Shown here: piece after piece, positions 1 through 5,593 of the stretch
How positions within the stretch are numbered: the first letter of the stretch is position 1
Layout of the letters: the number at the start of each line of letters is the position of its first letter
The notes under the pieces: generated by a model
Seen by the model: the letters and a program-made list of their open reading frames with translations, nothing else
Databases searched by the model: none
Told to the model about the DNA's origin: nothing
Source: Ktedonobacterales bacterium
Lineage (GTDB): Bacteria > Chloroflexota > Ktedonobacteria > Ktedonobacterales > JADMIN01
Length of the DNA: 7,617 bases
Reading direction: 5' to 3'
Assembly (NCBI GenBank): GCA_025450405.1
Contig: JANWHL010000116.1
Coordinates: 1 to 7,617, forward strand
Position numbers and translations under genes: made by a program

Positions 1-609
1 CTGCCCAACTTCGACACCGTCAAGCAGGACGGCCAGCTGAGCAACATCCAGGACGTCTCGGGTTTCTTCACCGCCGCGCGCGCCGGCACCCTCCCCGCCG
101 TCACGTGGGTCGTGCCCGATGGCAAGGTGAGCGAGCATCCTCCCGCCCTCATCACCGTGGGCCAGTCCTACGTCACCTCGCTCATCAACGCTGTGATGCA
201 AGGTCCTGACTGGAACAGCAGCGCCATCTTCCTCGCCTGGGACGACTGGGGCGGCTTCTACGACCACGTCACCCCGCCCAGCGTCGACCAGAACGGCTAC
301 GGACTGCGTGTACCCGGCCTGGTGATCAGCCCCTACGCCCGCGCGGGCTACGTCGACCACCAGACCCTCAGCTTCGACGCCTATCTCAAGTTCATCGAAG
401 ACGACTTCCTCGATGGCCAGCGCCTCGACCCCAAGACGGACGGCCGCCCCGACCCGCGCCCGACCGTCCGCGAAAACGTCCCCATCCTGGGCAACCTCGT
501 GAACGACTTTGACTTCACCCAGGCGCCGCGGCTACCCATGCCACTCCCCCTCAACCCGCCAACCGACCTGACGCCAGCCGCGGCCGCACCAACCGCGCCC
601 ACCGGGTGA
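1..609 (+). CDS. Phosphoesterase family protein (phospholipase C / acid phosphatase type), C-terminal part
   Basis: The frame is open from the first base of the window, so the N-terminus and true start lie upstream; 202 residues plus TGA are visible. The fragment shows hallmarks of the phosphoesterase family (PF04185: bacterial phospholipases C and AcpA-type acid phosphatases). These are a VPDGKVSEHPP segment (SEHP at fragment residues 44-47), the metal-site motif WDDWGGFYDHV (80-90), and LRVPGLVISPYAR (103-114) followed by DHQTLSFDAYLKFIEDDF. Such enzymes hydrolyse phosphate esters using divalent metals and are usually exported, but the signal peptide would be in the missing part. The last ~30 residues are a Pro/Ala-rich low-complexity tail beyond the catalytic domain. 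Substrate (phospholipid or small phosphomonoester) cannot be told from this half. No downstream partner is evident; the next gene starts 106 nt later with its own ribosome binding site. Confidence 0.9.
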   Translation: MPNFDTVKQDGQLSNIQDVSGFFTAARAGTLPAVTWVVPDGKVSEHPPALITVGQSYVTSLINAVMQGPDWNSSAIFLAWDDWGGFYDHVTPPSVDQNGYGLRVPGLVISPYARAGYVDHQTLSFDAYLKFIEDDFLDGQRLDPKTDGRPDPRPTVRENVPILGNLVNDFDFTQAPRLPMPLPLNPPTDLTPAAAAPTAPTG

Positions 610-625
610 CCAGGCATCACCCTGG
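604..625 (+). terminator. Hairpin at the end of the phosphoesterase gene (weak terminator candidate)
   Basis: Two mutually exclusive stems can form directly at the stop codon: GGGTGA (604-609, including the TGA) with TCACCC (617-622), or CCAGG (610-614) with CCTGG (621-625). There is no U-tract after either, so intrinsic termination is uncertain. The position at the gene end is the main argument. Confidence 0.3.
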
Positions 626-702
626 CGCAACTCCCACCTTGCCCACCCCCACTATGCTCTGAGGGAAGCGGCGTCACACACATTCGCGGACGGCGGACGG
701 GC

Positions 703-708
703 GGGAGG
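703..708 (+). promoter_or_regulatory. Ribosome binding site that fixes the GTG start of the DinB-like gene
   Basis: GGGAGG lies 7 nt before the GTG at 716. No ATG in the same frame is preceded by a comparable site, so GTG is taken as the start. A TATGCT element at 653-658 is a possible -10 box, but no -35 partner is visible. Confidence 0.6.
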
Positions 709-715
709 CACACGC

Positions 716-1249
716 GTGAACGACTCCGAGTGGTTCTGCCAGCATCTGGCGTCCAGCGCCGACGGCTTCCTCTGGGCTGTTGAGCAAGTTCCAGCGCACC
801 GGCGCGTCGAGCCGCCGCCCGCCCCACTTGGCGCGTGGCACACCGTCCGCCACGTCTTCCACCTCGTGGACTACGAAGAGCGCGTCGCCCTCCCGAGCAT
901 GCATCTCTGGCTCGCGGAACCTGGCTCCGCCATCACGGACTGGGACGAGGACGCCGCCTGGGCGTGCGGCGACCAGGACCTCGCGCGTCTCATCGAGCGC
1001 TTCCGGGCCGTGCGCGCCGCCCAGATCGCCCTGCTGCCGGCCCTACGAGACTTCTGGGACGCTGTCCGCGAGACTGCCTGGTCCCACCCCGAGCCGTGGG
1101 GCGCCATCACTCTGCGCTGGGTCGTCACCAAGACGTTCCAGCACACGGCGGAGCACACCCACGATGTCCTCCGCATGGCCCTGTTCTGGGACCATATCGC
1201 CGCCAGCATGACGAGCCAGCATGACGAGAGCACGCCGCACGCAACATAG
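716..1249 (+). CDS. DinB-like / damage-inducible-type four-helix metal-binding protein
   Basis: 177 residues, the usual size for the DinB/YfiT-like superfamily of four-helix-bundle proteins. These bind a metal through three histidines and often act as thiol-dependent transferases or isomerases. Visible support: an N-terminal helix, then W41-HTVRHVFHLVDYEE with H42, H46 and H49 followed by acidic residues, which resembles the first metal-ligand helix. Near the C-terminus, TFQHTAEHTHD (H143, H147, H149) matches the second ligand pair (HxxxH-type) followed by DVLRMALFW. The last ~15 residues are polar and probably disordered. The start is GTG at 716, chosen for its GGGAGG site. The gene stands alone: the phosphoesterase is 106 nt upstream and the next gene converges on it. 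Substrate is unknown and family assignment rests on motif pattern and size. Confidence 0.72.
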   Translation: MNDSEWFCQHLASSADGFLWAVEQVPAHRRVEPPPAPLGAWHTVRHVFHLVDYEERVALPSMHLWLAEPGSAITDWDEDAAWACGDQDLARLIERFRAVRAAQIALLPALRDFWDAVRETAWSHPEPWGAITLRWVVTKTFQHTAEHTHDVLRMALFWDHIAASMTSQHDESTPHAT

Positions 1250-1250
1250 G

Positions 1251-1265
1251 CGGCTATCGCAGCCG
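1251..1265. terminator. Small hairpin one base after the DinB-like stop
   Basis: CGGCT (1251-1255), spacer ATCGC, AGCCG (1261-1265). The 5-bp GC-rich stem begins one base after the TAG stop. It has no U-run. It could help terminate the plus-strand gene or be chance in GC-rich DNA. Confidence 0.25.
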
Positions 1266-1299
1266 ACGTTACCATCATCCGCGCCAACCGCGGTGACCC

Positions 1300-1315
1300 G
1301 CGCCGTGAACGGCGC
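1300..1315. terminator. GC-rich hairpin in the convergent gap, candidate bidirectional terminator
   Basis: GCGCCG (1300-1305), tetraloop TGAA, CGGCGC (1310-1315) form a perfect 6-bp all-GC stem. It sits mid-way between two convergent stop codons (1249 on plus, 1383 on minus), the expected place for a shared terminator. No T-tract follows on either strand, so it would be a non-canonical or factor-assisted terminator. Confidence 0.4.
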
Positions 1316-1363
1316 CTGCCCGCCCACCACCGCAAGCTCGCCCTCAGCGTGACCGTCCGCGCA

Positions 1364-1377
1364 GGTATCGTGATACC
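1364..1377. terminator. Inverted repeat just after the first response-regulator stop (minus strand)
   Basis: GGTAT, loop CGTG, ATACC (arms 1364-1368 and 1373-1377; the outer symmetry reads GGTATC/GATACC). It lies 5 bases beyond the minus-strand TGA (1383-1385). It may be the proximal part of a terminator, or a small palindromic protein site. No U-tract is present. Confidence 0.3.
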
Positions 1378-1382
1378 AGCAC

Positions 1383-1871
1383 TCACGCGGCCGGCGGCGC
1401 CAGCCGGCTCACTACCTCGAAGAGAATATCCAGCTCAAAGGGCTTGGCGATCTGCTCCGCCACAATGTTGCTCTGCATGGTCGCGCTGAATGCGAAGAGC
1501 CTTTCCGCCGCCGACATCACCACCACTCGACTCGCACGCCGCATCTCGGGCCGCTGCTCCAGCGTCCGGATGACCCCACGTCCGTCCAGGCGGGGCATCA
1601 TCAGGTCCAGCAAGACCAGGTAATCGCCGCCCCGCTCCAACACCTCCAACGCCTCCACACCGTCACGCGCCGTGCTCACATCGTACCCTTCCTCCGAAAG
1701 GACGTCCTCGAGCATCTCGCGGATGGCCGGATCGTCGTCCACCACCAGCACCCGGCTCATGGTCACCCGCCCTTCCCCAACGACGCGCGCCCATTCCCCA
1801 ATATCGCGCGCGGAGCCGTCCCTGGCCGGACGTCTGGACCCACGCACACGCTCGCGCTTCGTTCCAGGCAT
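1383..1871 (-). CDS. Single-domain response regulator (CheY-like receiver) with N-terminal extension
   Basis: The receiver domain starts at MSRVLVVDDDP and ends 125 residues later, with no output domain. Counting from that Met, the acidic pocket is D8-D10, the phosphoacceptor is D52 (LLDLMMPRLDG), the switch Ser is S83 and the conserved Lys is K106 (IAKPF). It should receive phosphate from a sensor kinase and act through protein contact. Two starts are possible. The ATG at complement 1869-1871 has a textbook GAGGTG 8 nt upstream and adds 37 mostly basic residues (MPGTKRERVRGSRRP...); the ATG at complement 1758-1760 begins exactly at the domain with only a weak GGAAGGG. The longer start is given here because of its ribosome binding site; the shorter (1383-1760) is the conservative alternative. 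A second receiver gene lies upstream in the same direction. No histidine kinase is in the window. Confidence 0.85.
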   Translation of the reverse strand: MPGTKRERVRGSRRPARDGSARDIGEWARVVGEGRVTMSRVLVVDDDPAIREMLEDVLSEEGYDVSTARDGVEALEVLERGGDYLVLLDLMMPRLDGRGVIRTLEQRPEMRRASRVVVMSAAERLFAFSATMQSNIVAEQIAKPFELDILFEVVSRLAPPAA

Positions 1872-1875
1872 CTTA

Positions 1876-1885
1876 CAACCACCTC
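1876..1885 (-). promoter_or_regulatory. Ribosome binding site for the long form of the first response regulator
   Basis: On the minus strand the sequence reads GAGGTGGTTGTAAG followed by ATG. GAGGTG is a full match to the anti-Shine-Dalgarno core, at 8-nt spacing from the ATG at complement 1869-1871. It is the reason for preferring the extended N-terminus. Confidence 0.5.
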
Positions 1886-1937
1886 GGCCACAGGCGCCAC
1901 TCACCATGCGGCGTGACAGCGTGTGGGCGGGTCCTGC

Positions 1938-1960
1938 GCCACGCAAAAAGCTGCGCTGGC
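1938..1960. repeat. Imperfect hairpin between the two response regulators
   Basis: GCCA-CGCA (1938-1945) can pair with TGCG-C-TGGC (1952-1960) around an AAAAGC loop, giving eight base pairs with one bulge. It lies about 60 nt after the stop of the upstream receiver gene and 67 nt before the start of the downstream one (minus-strand order). It could attenuate or separate their expression. The rest of the 149-nt spacer (1872-2020) shows no convincing gene or -35/-10 pair. Confidence 0.3.
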
Positions 1961-2020
1961 CGGCGCGTGCTCTTCCGGTGTCGCTCTGGCCACCACGGAC
2001 CCGCGCCAGAACTCGCGCCC

Positions 2021-2503
2021 TTATGTCCGCGATCCCGACTTCCCCGGCCCAACCCACTCGTTGGCAAGGGCGAGCACGTCGTCCACGTCGAACGGCTTCG
2101 CGAGATGGCCCTGAGCCCCCAGTCGACGCTCCGCGTCGTCGATATCGTCGATGCCCGAGCAGACGATGAGCGCCGCCGCGTCCCAACCCGGCCGCGCCCG
2201 CAGGGCCCGCGCGATTGGCTCCGAGTCTTCACCCAGTAAGCGCACATCCATCAGGATCAGCGCCGGCGCCGGCTCGGTTGGTGCACGCAGCGCCTCGTCG
2301 CCGCTTTCCGCGGCCACCACCTCGTAGCCCTCGTCGTCGTGCAGCAGCTCATAGAGGATATCCAGGATCATCCTCTCATCGTCAATGACGAGAATGTAGC
2401 CTCCCGGGCGCGTGGGCGACACTCCCCCTGGCAGGGCCTCCGTGTCGGAGTGCTCTCGCACGTCGGTGCTTCCCTTCGTTCCCGGTCCGCGGTGCTCGAC
2501 CAT
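2021..2503 (-). CDS. Single-domain response regulator (receiver domain protein)
   Basis: 160 residues from the ATG at complement 2501-2503: a ~35-residue polar leader, then a receiver domain from YILVIDDE to the C-terminus, with no output domain. Key residues are D41-D42-E43 (acidic pocket), D86 (phosphoacceptor, LILMDVRL), S116 (VCSG) and K136 (LAKPF). The usual MPxxDG loop after the phosphoacceptor is replaced by RLLGEDSEPI, so partner specificity may differ from its neighbour. The ATG has no clear ribosome binding site. A GTG at complement 2459-2461 has GAAGGGA about 9 nt upstream and would give a 146-residue protein (2021-2461), so the start is open. It lies upstream of the other receiver in the same direction with 149 nt between them; co-transcription is plausible. 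Any sensor kinase must be elsewhere. Confidence 0.85.
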   Translation of the reverse strand: MVEHRGPGTKGSTDVREHSDTEALPGGVSPTRPGGYILVIDDERMILDILYELLHDDEGYEVVAAESGDEALRAPTEPAPALILMDVRLLGEDSEPIARALRARPGWDAAALIVCSGIDDIDDAERRLGAQGHLAKPFDVDDVLALANEWVGPGKSGSRT

Positions 2504-2544
2504 CGACCGCGTGCGCCCATGATTCGCTCACAACGCGCTCTTGA

Positions 2545-2616
2545 CTGGTAGTTGGCGCGTTCCTGGTAGTTGGCGCGTTCCTGGTAGTTGGCGCGTTCCT
2601 GGTAGTTGGCGCGTTC
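2545..2616. repeat. Four perfect 18-bp tandem repeats
   Basis: The unit CTGGTAGTTGGCGCGTTC occurs four times head to tail with no mismatches (2545-2562, 2563-2580, 2581-2598, 2599-2616). It lies 42 bp upstream of the response-regulator start on the minus strand and about 250 bp upstream of the EPSP synthase start, in the divergent intergenic region. Because 18 is a multiple of 3, several frames stay open across it, but none has support as a gene. It is either a recent minisatellite (VNTR) or an iterated protein-binding site. Confidence 0.95.
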
Positions 2617-2743
2617 AAAGCCCGCCGCGCTGGAGCTGGAGCAACCACGGCGACCGCCCCGCCCCCGCCTTCGTTCACCTGTATGGCGCGCGGCTGGCGG
2701 ACTCGGTCACGCATCGCCCCAATCGTTACCCCATATCCCGTCT

Positions 2744-2765
2744 AACACGCCAAGCGTGCGCCAAC
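2744..2765 (-). promoter_or_regulatory. Two degenerate inverted copies of the 18-bp repeat core (possible operators)
   Basis: On the minus strand 2744-2753 reads TTGGCGTGTT (repeat core TTGGCGCGTT, one mismatch), and 2758-2765 reads GTTGGCGC (exact match to part of the unit). They lie 50-75 bp upstream of the EPSP synthase -10 element. Overlapping them is an inverted repeat CACGC-CAA-GCGTG (2746-2758). GCGCCAAC-like words also occur in coding DNA here, so chance is a real possibility. Confidence 0.25.
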
Positions 2766-2816
2766 AACGTTCCGATGACCAGCATCTGATCCCGATCTCA
2801 CCGCCCCATGCGTCGG

Positions 2817-2825
2817 TGGTATGAT
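2817..2825 (+). promoter_or_regulatory. Extended -10 promoter element for the EPSP synthase gene
   Basis: TGGTATGAT matches the extended -10 form TGn-TATAAT with one change in the hexamer. No recognisable -35 hexamer lies 16-18 bp upstream, as expected when the TG extension is present. The predicted transcript start is near 2832, leaving a leader of about 33 nt to the ATG at 2865. Confidence 0.5.
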
Positions 2826-2852
2826 GCACCCTGGAGTCTTAGCGCATCTGCC

Positions 2853-2858
2853 AGGAGG
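2853..2858 (+). promoter_or_regulatory. Ribosome binding site that fixes the EPSP synthase start
   Basis: AGGAGG with 6-nt spacing to ATG 2865. An in-frame ATG 57 nt upstream (2808) has no such site and would overlap the -10 element, so it is rejected. Confidence 0.85.
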
Positions 2859-2864
2859 TTGATC

Positions 2865-4388
2865 ATGGCCGAGGAGCCGAGCGCCTCGGAGACCACTGTC
2901 GCCCCGTCCCATCCCGGAACAGTGGCGCCCACGCATCTCTGGCGTCCTCCCGCCCGTGCCCATATCAGCCCCGGACGCGCCACCGGAGCGCAACCCCACC
3001 TGCCGTCCTCGAAGTACTATACCCTGCGCTATACGCTCGCCGCTTTCCTCGCGGATGGCGAAAGCATCGTGCACGAGCCTTCGCTCAGCGACGACACCAG
3101 CGTGTTGGTCGAGGCGGTGCGTCTCCTGGGCGCCGAGGTCGAGTGGGAGCTCGGTACCCAGATTGGAATGTCGGCCGGGCGCCTGGGCGCGGGCCAGGGC
3201 CAGCCAGCCTCGCTCCACGTCCGTGGCTGCTCCGGCCATGTCCAGCCGCCACTGGGCGGCAGCATCCAGGCTGGCAACGCCGGCGCGATCCTGCGTTTGC
3301 TCCTGGGTCTGGGCGCCTTGCTGCCCGAGGTGCGCTTCGAGACGACACATCCCGACTCCCTTGGTCGGCGTCCCAACGCCGATTTGCTCGCCGCCCTTGG
3401 CCAGCTCGGCATCCAGGCGGAGGCGCGTGAACCCGGTGGGCTCTTACCCATCACCCTCCGCGGCGGCCCGCCACGCGGCGGCGCGGTCACCGTCTCGGGC
3501 GCGCGCAGCTCGCAATTTCTCAGCGCCCTGCTCTATCTCGCGCCGCTCCTCCAGGACGGTCTCCGTATCACCGTCACAGAGGGCCTGCGCTCCATTCCAC
3601 TGGTGCACGCCACCCTGCGCGCCCTGCACATCGCCGGCATCGACATGGACATCGCCCCCGACCTCATGCGCTTCACCATCCCTGGTCGCCAGCGCTATCG
3701 CGCCGCCGTCCACACCGTTCCGGGCGACAGCCCCTCCGCCGCGGCCGTGGCCGCCGCGGCGCTAGCGCTCAACGCGCCGCTCCAGCTCCAGCGCTTGGAC
3801 CCCGGCGAGGAAGACGTCCACGGCCTGCTGACCGCGCTGGATGCCTTAGGCGCGCATATCGCCCTTGCCACCACCGAGGGCGAGGATGGGGCGGCCAATC
3901 TCGTCGTGCGTCTGGCGGCCAACGCGCAGCTTCGCGGCGCCCAAATCGACGGCGGCATCTGCATCGACAGTGTGCCCGCGCTTGTCGCGATCGCCTGCTT
4001 CGCCGAAGGCGAGAGCCGCTTCGAACACGTCTCCAACCTCCGCATCAAGGAGAGCGACCGCATCGGCGATCTCGCCGCCGAGCTGAGGCGCGCCGGTTGC
4101 GACGTCACCCCCGAGGAGGACGCCATCGTCGTTCGCGGTCGCCCCGACGAGCTCGAAGGTGGCGTCACCGTCCATGCCCACAACGACCACCGCCTCGTCC
4201 AGGCCCTCGCCGTCGTCGCCCTCCATACCCGCCGCGGCCTCATCATCGAGGGCGCCGATCACGTCGCGAAGAGCTATCCCTGGTTCTTCGACGACCTCGC
4301 GGCGATGGGCGCCGCCGTCCGCCCGCTCGCGGATGGCGACGGCTTGGCCCTCCAGGGCATGCCTTCTGGCCACGACGGCGCGCACTAG
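2865..4388 (+). CDS. aroA: EPSP synthase family protein (3-phosphoshikimate 1-carboxyvinyltransferase), divergent
   Basis: 507 residues against ~430 for typical enzymes; the excess is a ~45-residue Pro/Ala/Thr-rich leader and a short tail. EPSP synthase joins phosphoenolpyruvate to shikimate 3-phosphate in the shikimate pathway. Aligned by eye to E. coli AroA, conserved residues include K50 (K22), R55 (R27), N138-A-G140 and R144 (R100), R169 (R124), S215-S216-Q217 (S169-Q171), S243 (S197), D368 (D313), N391 and K395-E396-xx-R399 (N336, K340, E341, R344), H442-R443 (H385-R386) and K469 (K411). Both halves of the inside-out barrel are therefore present. Unusual positions are Y51 for S23, A141 for T97, L145 for P101 and L246 for Y200. 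The start is fixed by AGGAGG at 2853. The gene is followed 3 nt later by a GNAT gene; no other shikimate gene is nearby. A paralogue acting on a related substrate cannot be excluded. Confidence 0.88.
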   Translation: MAEEPSASETTVAPSHPGTVAPTHLWRPPARAHISPGRATGAQPHLPSSKYYTLRYTLAAFLADGESIVHEPSLSDDTSVLVEAVRLLGAEVEWELGTQIGMSAGRLGAGQGQPASLHVRGCSGHVQPPLGGSIQAGNAGAILRLLLGLGALLPEVRFETTHPDSLGRRPNADLLAALGQLGIQAEAREPGGLLPITLRGGPPRGGAVTVSGARSSQFLSALLYLAPLLQDGLRITVTEGLRSIPLVHATLRALHIAGIDMDIAPDLMRFTIPGRQRYRAAVHTVPGDSPSAAAVAAAALALNAPLQLQRLDPGEEDVHGLLTALDALGAHIALATTEGEDGAANLVVRLAANAQLRGAQIDGGICIDSVPALVAIACFAEGESRFEHVSNLRIKESDRIGDLAAELRRAGCDVTPEEDAIVVRGRPDELEGGVTVHAHNDHRLVQALAVVALHTRRGLIIEGADHVAKSYPWFFDDLAAMGAAVRPLADGDGLALQGMPSGHDGAH

Positions 4389-4391
4389 GCA

Positions 4392-5567
4392 ATGGCGATC
4401 GTCACCCGCGCCGCCCGGCGCGACGAGTTTGACGCCGTGCGGGGCATCATTGCCCGCGCATTCCCGACGCATGACGAGGCGCGGCTCTGGGACGCGCTCG
4501 TCGCCCACGATCCGGCACTCACACCAGAATGCGTCCGTGTGGCCACGATTGACACACACCCCGTCGCCTGCGTCGTGGCGCTGCCGCGGGAGATACGCGC
4601 CCGCGGCGGCCTGGTGCCGGGCGCCATCGTCACGCTCGTCGCCTGCGAGCCCGACCGCCAGCGCCAGGGCTATGGCTCCGCCGCGATGCGCGACGCCCTC
4701 GCCTGGATGGCCGCGCGCGGCCGCGCCCTCGGCGTGCTCTACGGCCACCCCACCTACTACCCCCGCTTTGGCTTCGTCCCGGTCCTGCCCTCCTGGCAGA
4801 CCGACCTGTCAGTGGGGCCCGACGATGCCCCCATCACTCCACCAGGCGCATCGGGCCAAGACTCCACCTTCCAGCCCATCCGCGAGCTGCCAACCGCGCC
4901 GGTCCCGGCCATTGCCCTGCTTCCCGCGACTGACGAGCATACGCCCGACCTCGCCCGCCTCTACGCCGCCACGATCGGACCATACCCCTGCGCCGTCGCC
5001 CGCGGCACCGACGCCTGGCTCTGGCGCCCGCGCGACGCCGACCAGCACCAGGTCCTGGTGCTGGCGGATCGGGCCGGCTACGCCTTCGTCTCGCCTGACG
5101 CCGAGGAATCCACGCTCACGGTCCACGAGGCCGCCGCGGGCGATACGTCCACGGCCCGCCGCCTGCTGACCGCGCTCCAGCGCGAGGGTCACGATCGCGG
5201 TCTGGCGCATCTGCGCCTCACCCTGCCACCCGACCACATCCTGGCGCGCCTGGCCCGGCTGGCGTCCGCGAGCCAGATCTATCGCCCGGCCACCGCCGGC
5301 ATGGCCGTAATCACGCGCTGGGATCGCCTCCTGCCGCCGCGCTACCAGGTGGACGACGAGGGCATCCGATTCGGCTGGATCCGCGTGCTGCGCGCCAACC
5401 GCCGCCATCTGACCGAGCTGGCGCTCGGCTACCACGGCGTGGACGACCTCCTTCTGACGCCCGAATGCGCCCTTCCCGATGGCGACGGCGCTGCCCACCT
5501 CACCCAGCTCCGTGATGACTTCCCGCCGCTCTTCCCCCACTGGTCGCTGGCCCCCTTCTGGTTCTGA
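4392..5567 (+). CDS. GNAT family N-acetyltransferase, Eis-like two-part architecture
   Basis: 391 residues, close to the ~400 of Eis-type acetyltransferases. The N-terminal GNAT domain (about 1-150) has the acetyl-CoA pyrophosphate loop RQRQGYG (89-95) after strand IVTLVACEPD, and the GNAT signature YYPRFGF (122-128). A second, degenerate GNAT-like half starts around LLPATDEHTPDLARLYAATI, without an obvious CoA loop. The C-terminal part (from about residue 300, AVITRWDRLLPPRYQ) resembles the sterol-carrier-like third region of Eis proteins, and the chain ends in aromatic residues (APFWF), as Eis enzymes end with a C-terminal carboxylate near the active site. The substrate is unknown; Eis relatives acetylate amines such as aminoglycosides or lysines. 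The ATG lies 3 nt after the EPSP synthase stop and lacks a good ribosome binding site, which points to translational coupling. It has no signal peptide or membrane segment. Confidence 0.85.
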   Translation: MAIVTRAARRDEFDAVRGIIARAFPTHDEARLWDALVAHDPALTPECVRVATIDTHPVACVVALPREIRARGGLVPGAIVTLVACEPDRQRQGYGSAAMRDALAWMAARGRALGVLYGHPTYYPRFGFVPVLPSWQTDLSVGPDDAPITPPGASGQDSTFQPIRELPTAPVPAIALLPATDEHTPDLARLYAATIGPYPCAVARGTDAWLWRPRDADQHQVLVLADRAGYAFVSPDAEESTLTVHEAAAGDTSTARRLLTALQREGHDRGLAHLRLTLPPDHILARLARLASASQIYRPATAGMAVITRWDRLLPPRYQVDDEGIRFGWIRVLRANRRHLTELALGYHGVDDLLLTPECALPDGDGAAHLTQLRDDFPPLFPHWSLAPFWF

Positions 5568-5578
5568 AGAGCACTTGT

Positions 5579-5593
5579 CCGTGTCATTCACGG
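5579..5593. terminator. Hairpin exactly between two convergent stop codons
   Basis: CCGTG (5579-5583), loop TCATT, CACGG (5589-5593). It begins 11 nt after the GNAT stop and ends directly beside the minus-strand TAA of the small reading frame at 5594. The stem is short and lacks a strong U-tract, so termination is plausible but weak. The placement supports the small minus-strand gene being real. Confidence 0.4.

Noticed and set aside
1872..2186. Longer N-terminal extension of the first receiver back to 2186
   Set aside because: It would overlap the second receiver gene in another frame, and the composition is arginine/glycine-rich shadow-like sequence.
2382..2714. Minus-strand frame with a repeated RNAPTT hexapeptide, and a plus-strand frame with repeated PGSWRV, across the 18-bp repeats
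   Set aside because: Any frame stays open because the unit is 18 bp. The minus frame overlaps the receiver gene out of phase and neither has a ribosome binding site.
2808..2864. Upstream in-frame ATG extending the EPSP synthase by 19 residues
   Set aside because: It overlaps the -10 element and lacks a ribosome binding site, while ATG 2865 has AGGAGG at ideal spacing.
3846..4748. 300-residue minus-strand frame opposite aroA and the GNAT start
   Set aside because: It covers the strongest EPSP synthase motifs in antisense and has no recognisable domain.
2865..5567. aroA-GNAT pair as a dedicated glyphosate-resistance unit (insensitive EPSPS plus glyphosate acetyltransferase)
   Set aside because: Known glyphosate N-acetyltransferases are small single-domain GNATs of about 146 residues. 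This one is Eis-like and about 390 residues, so the idea is not supported beyond the EPSPS residues.
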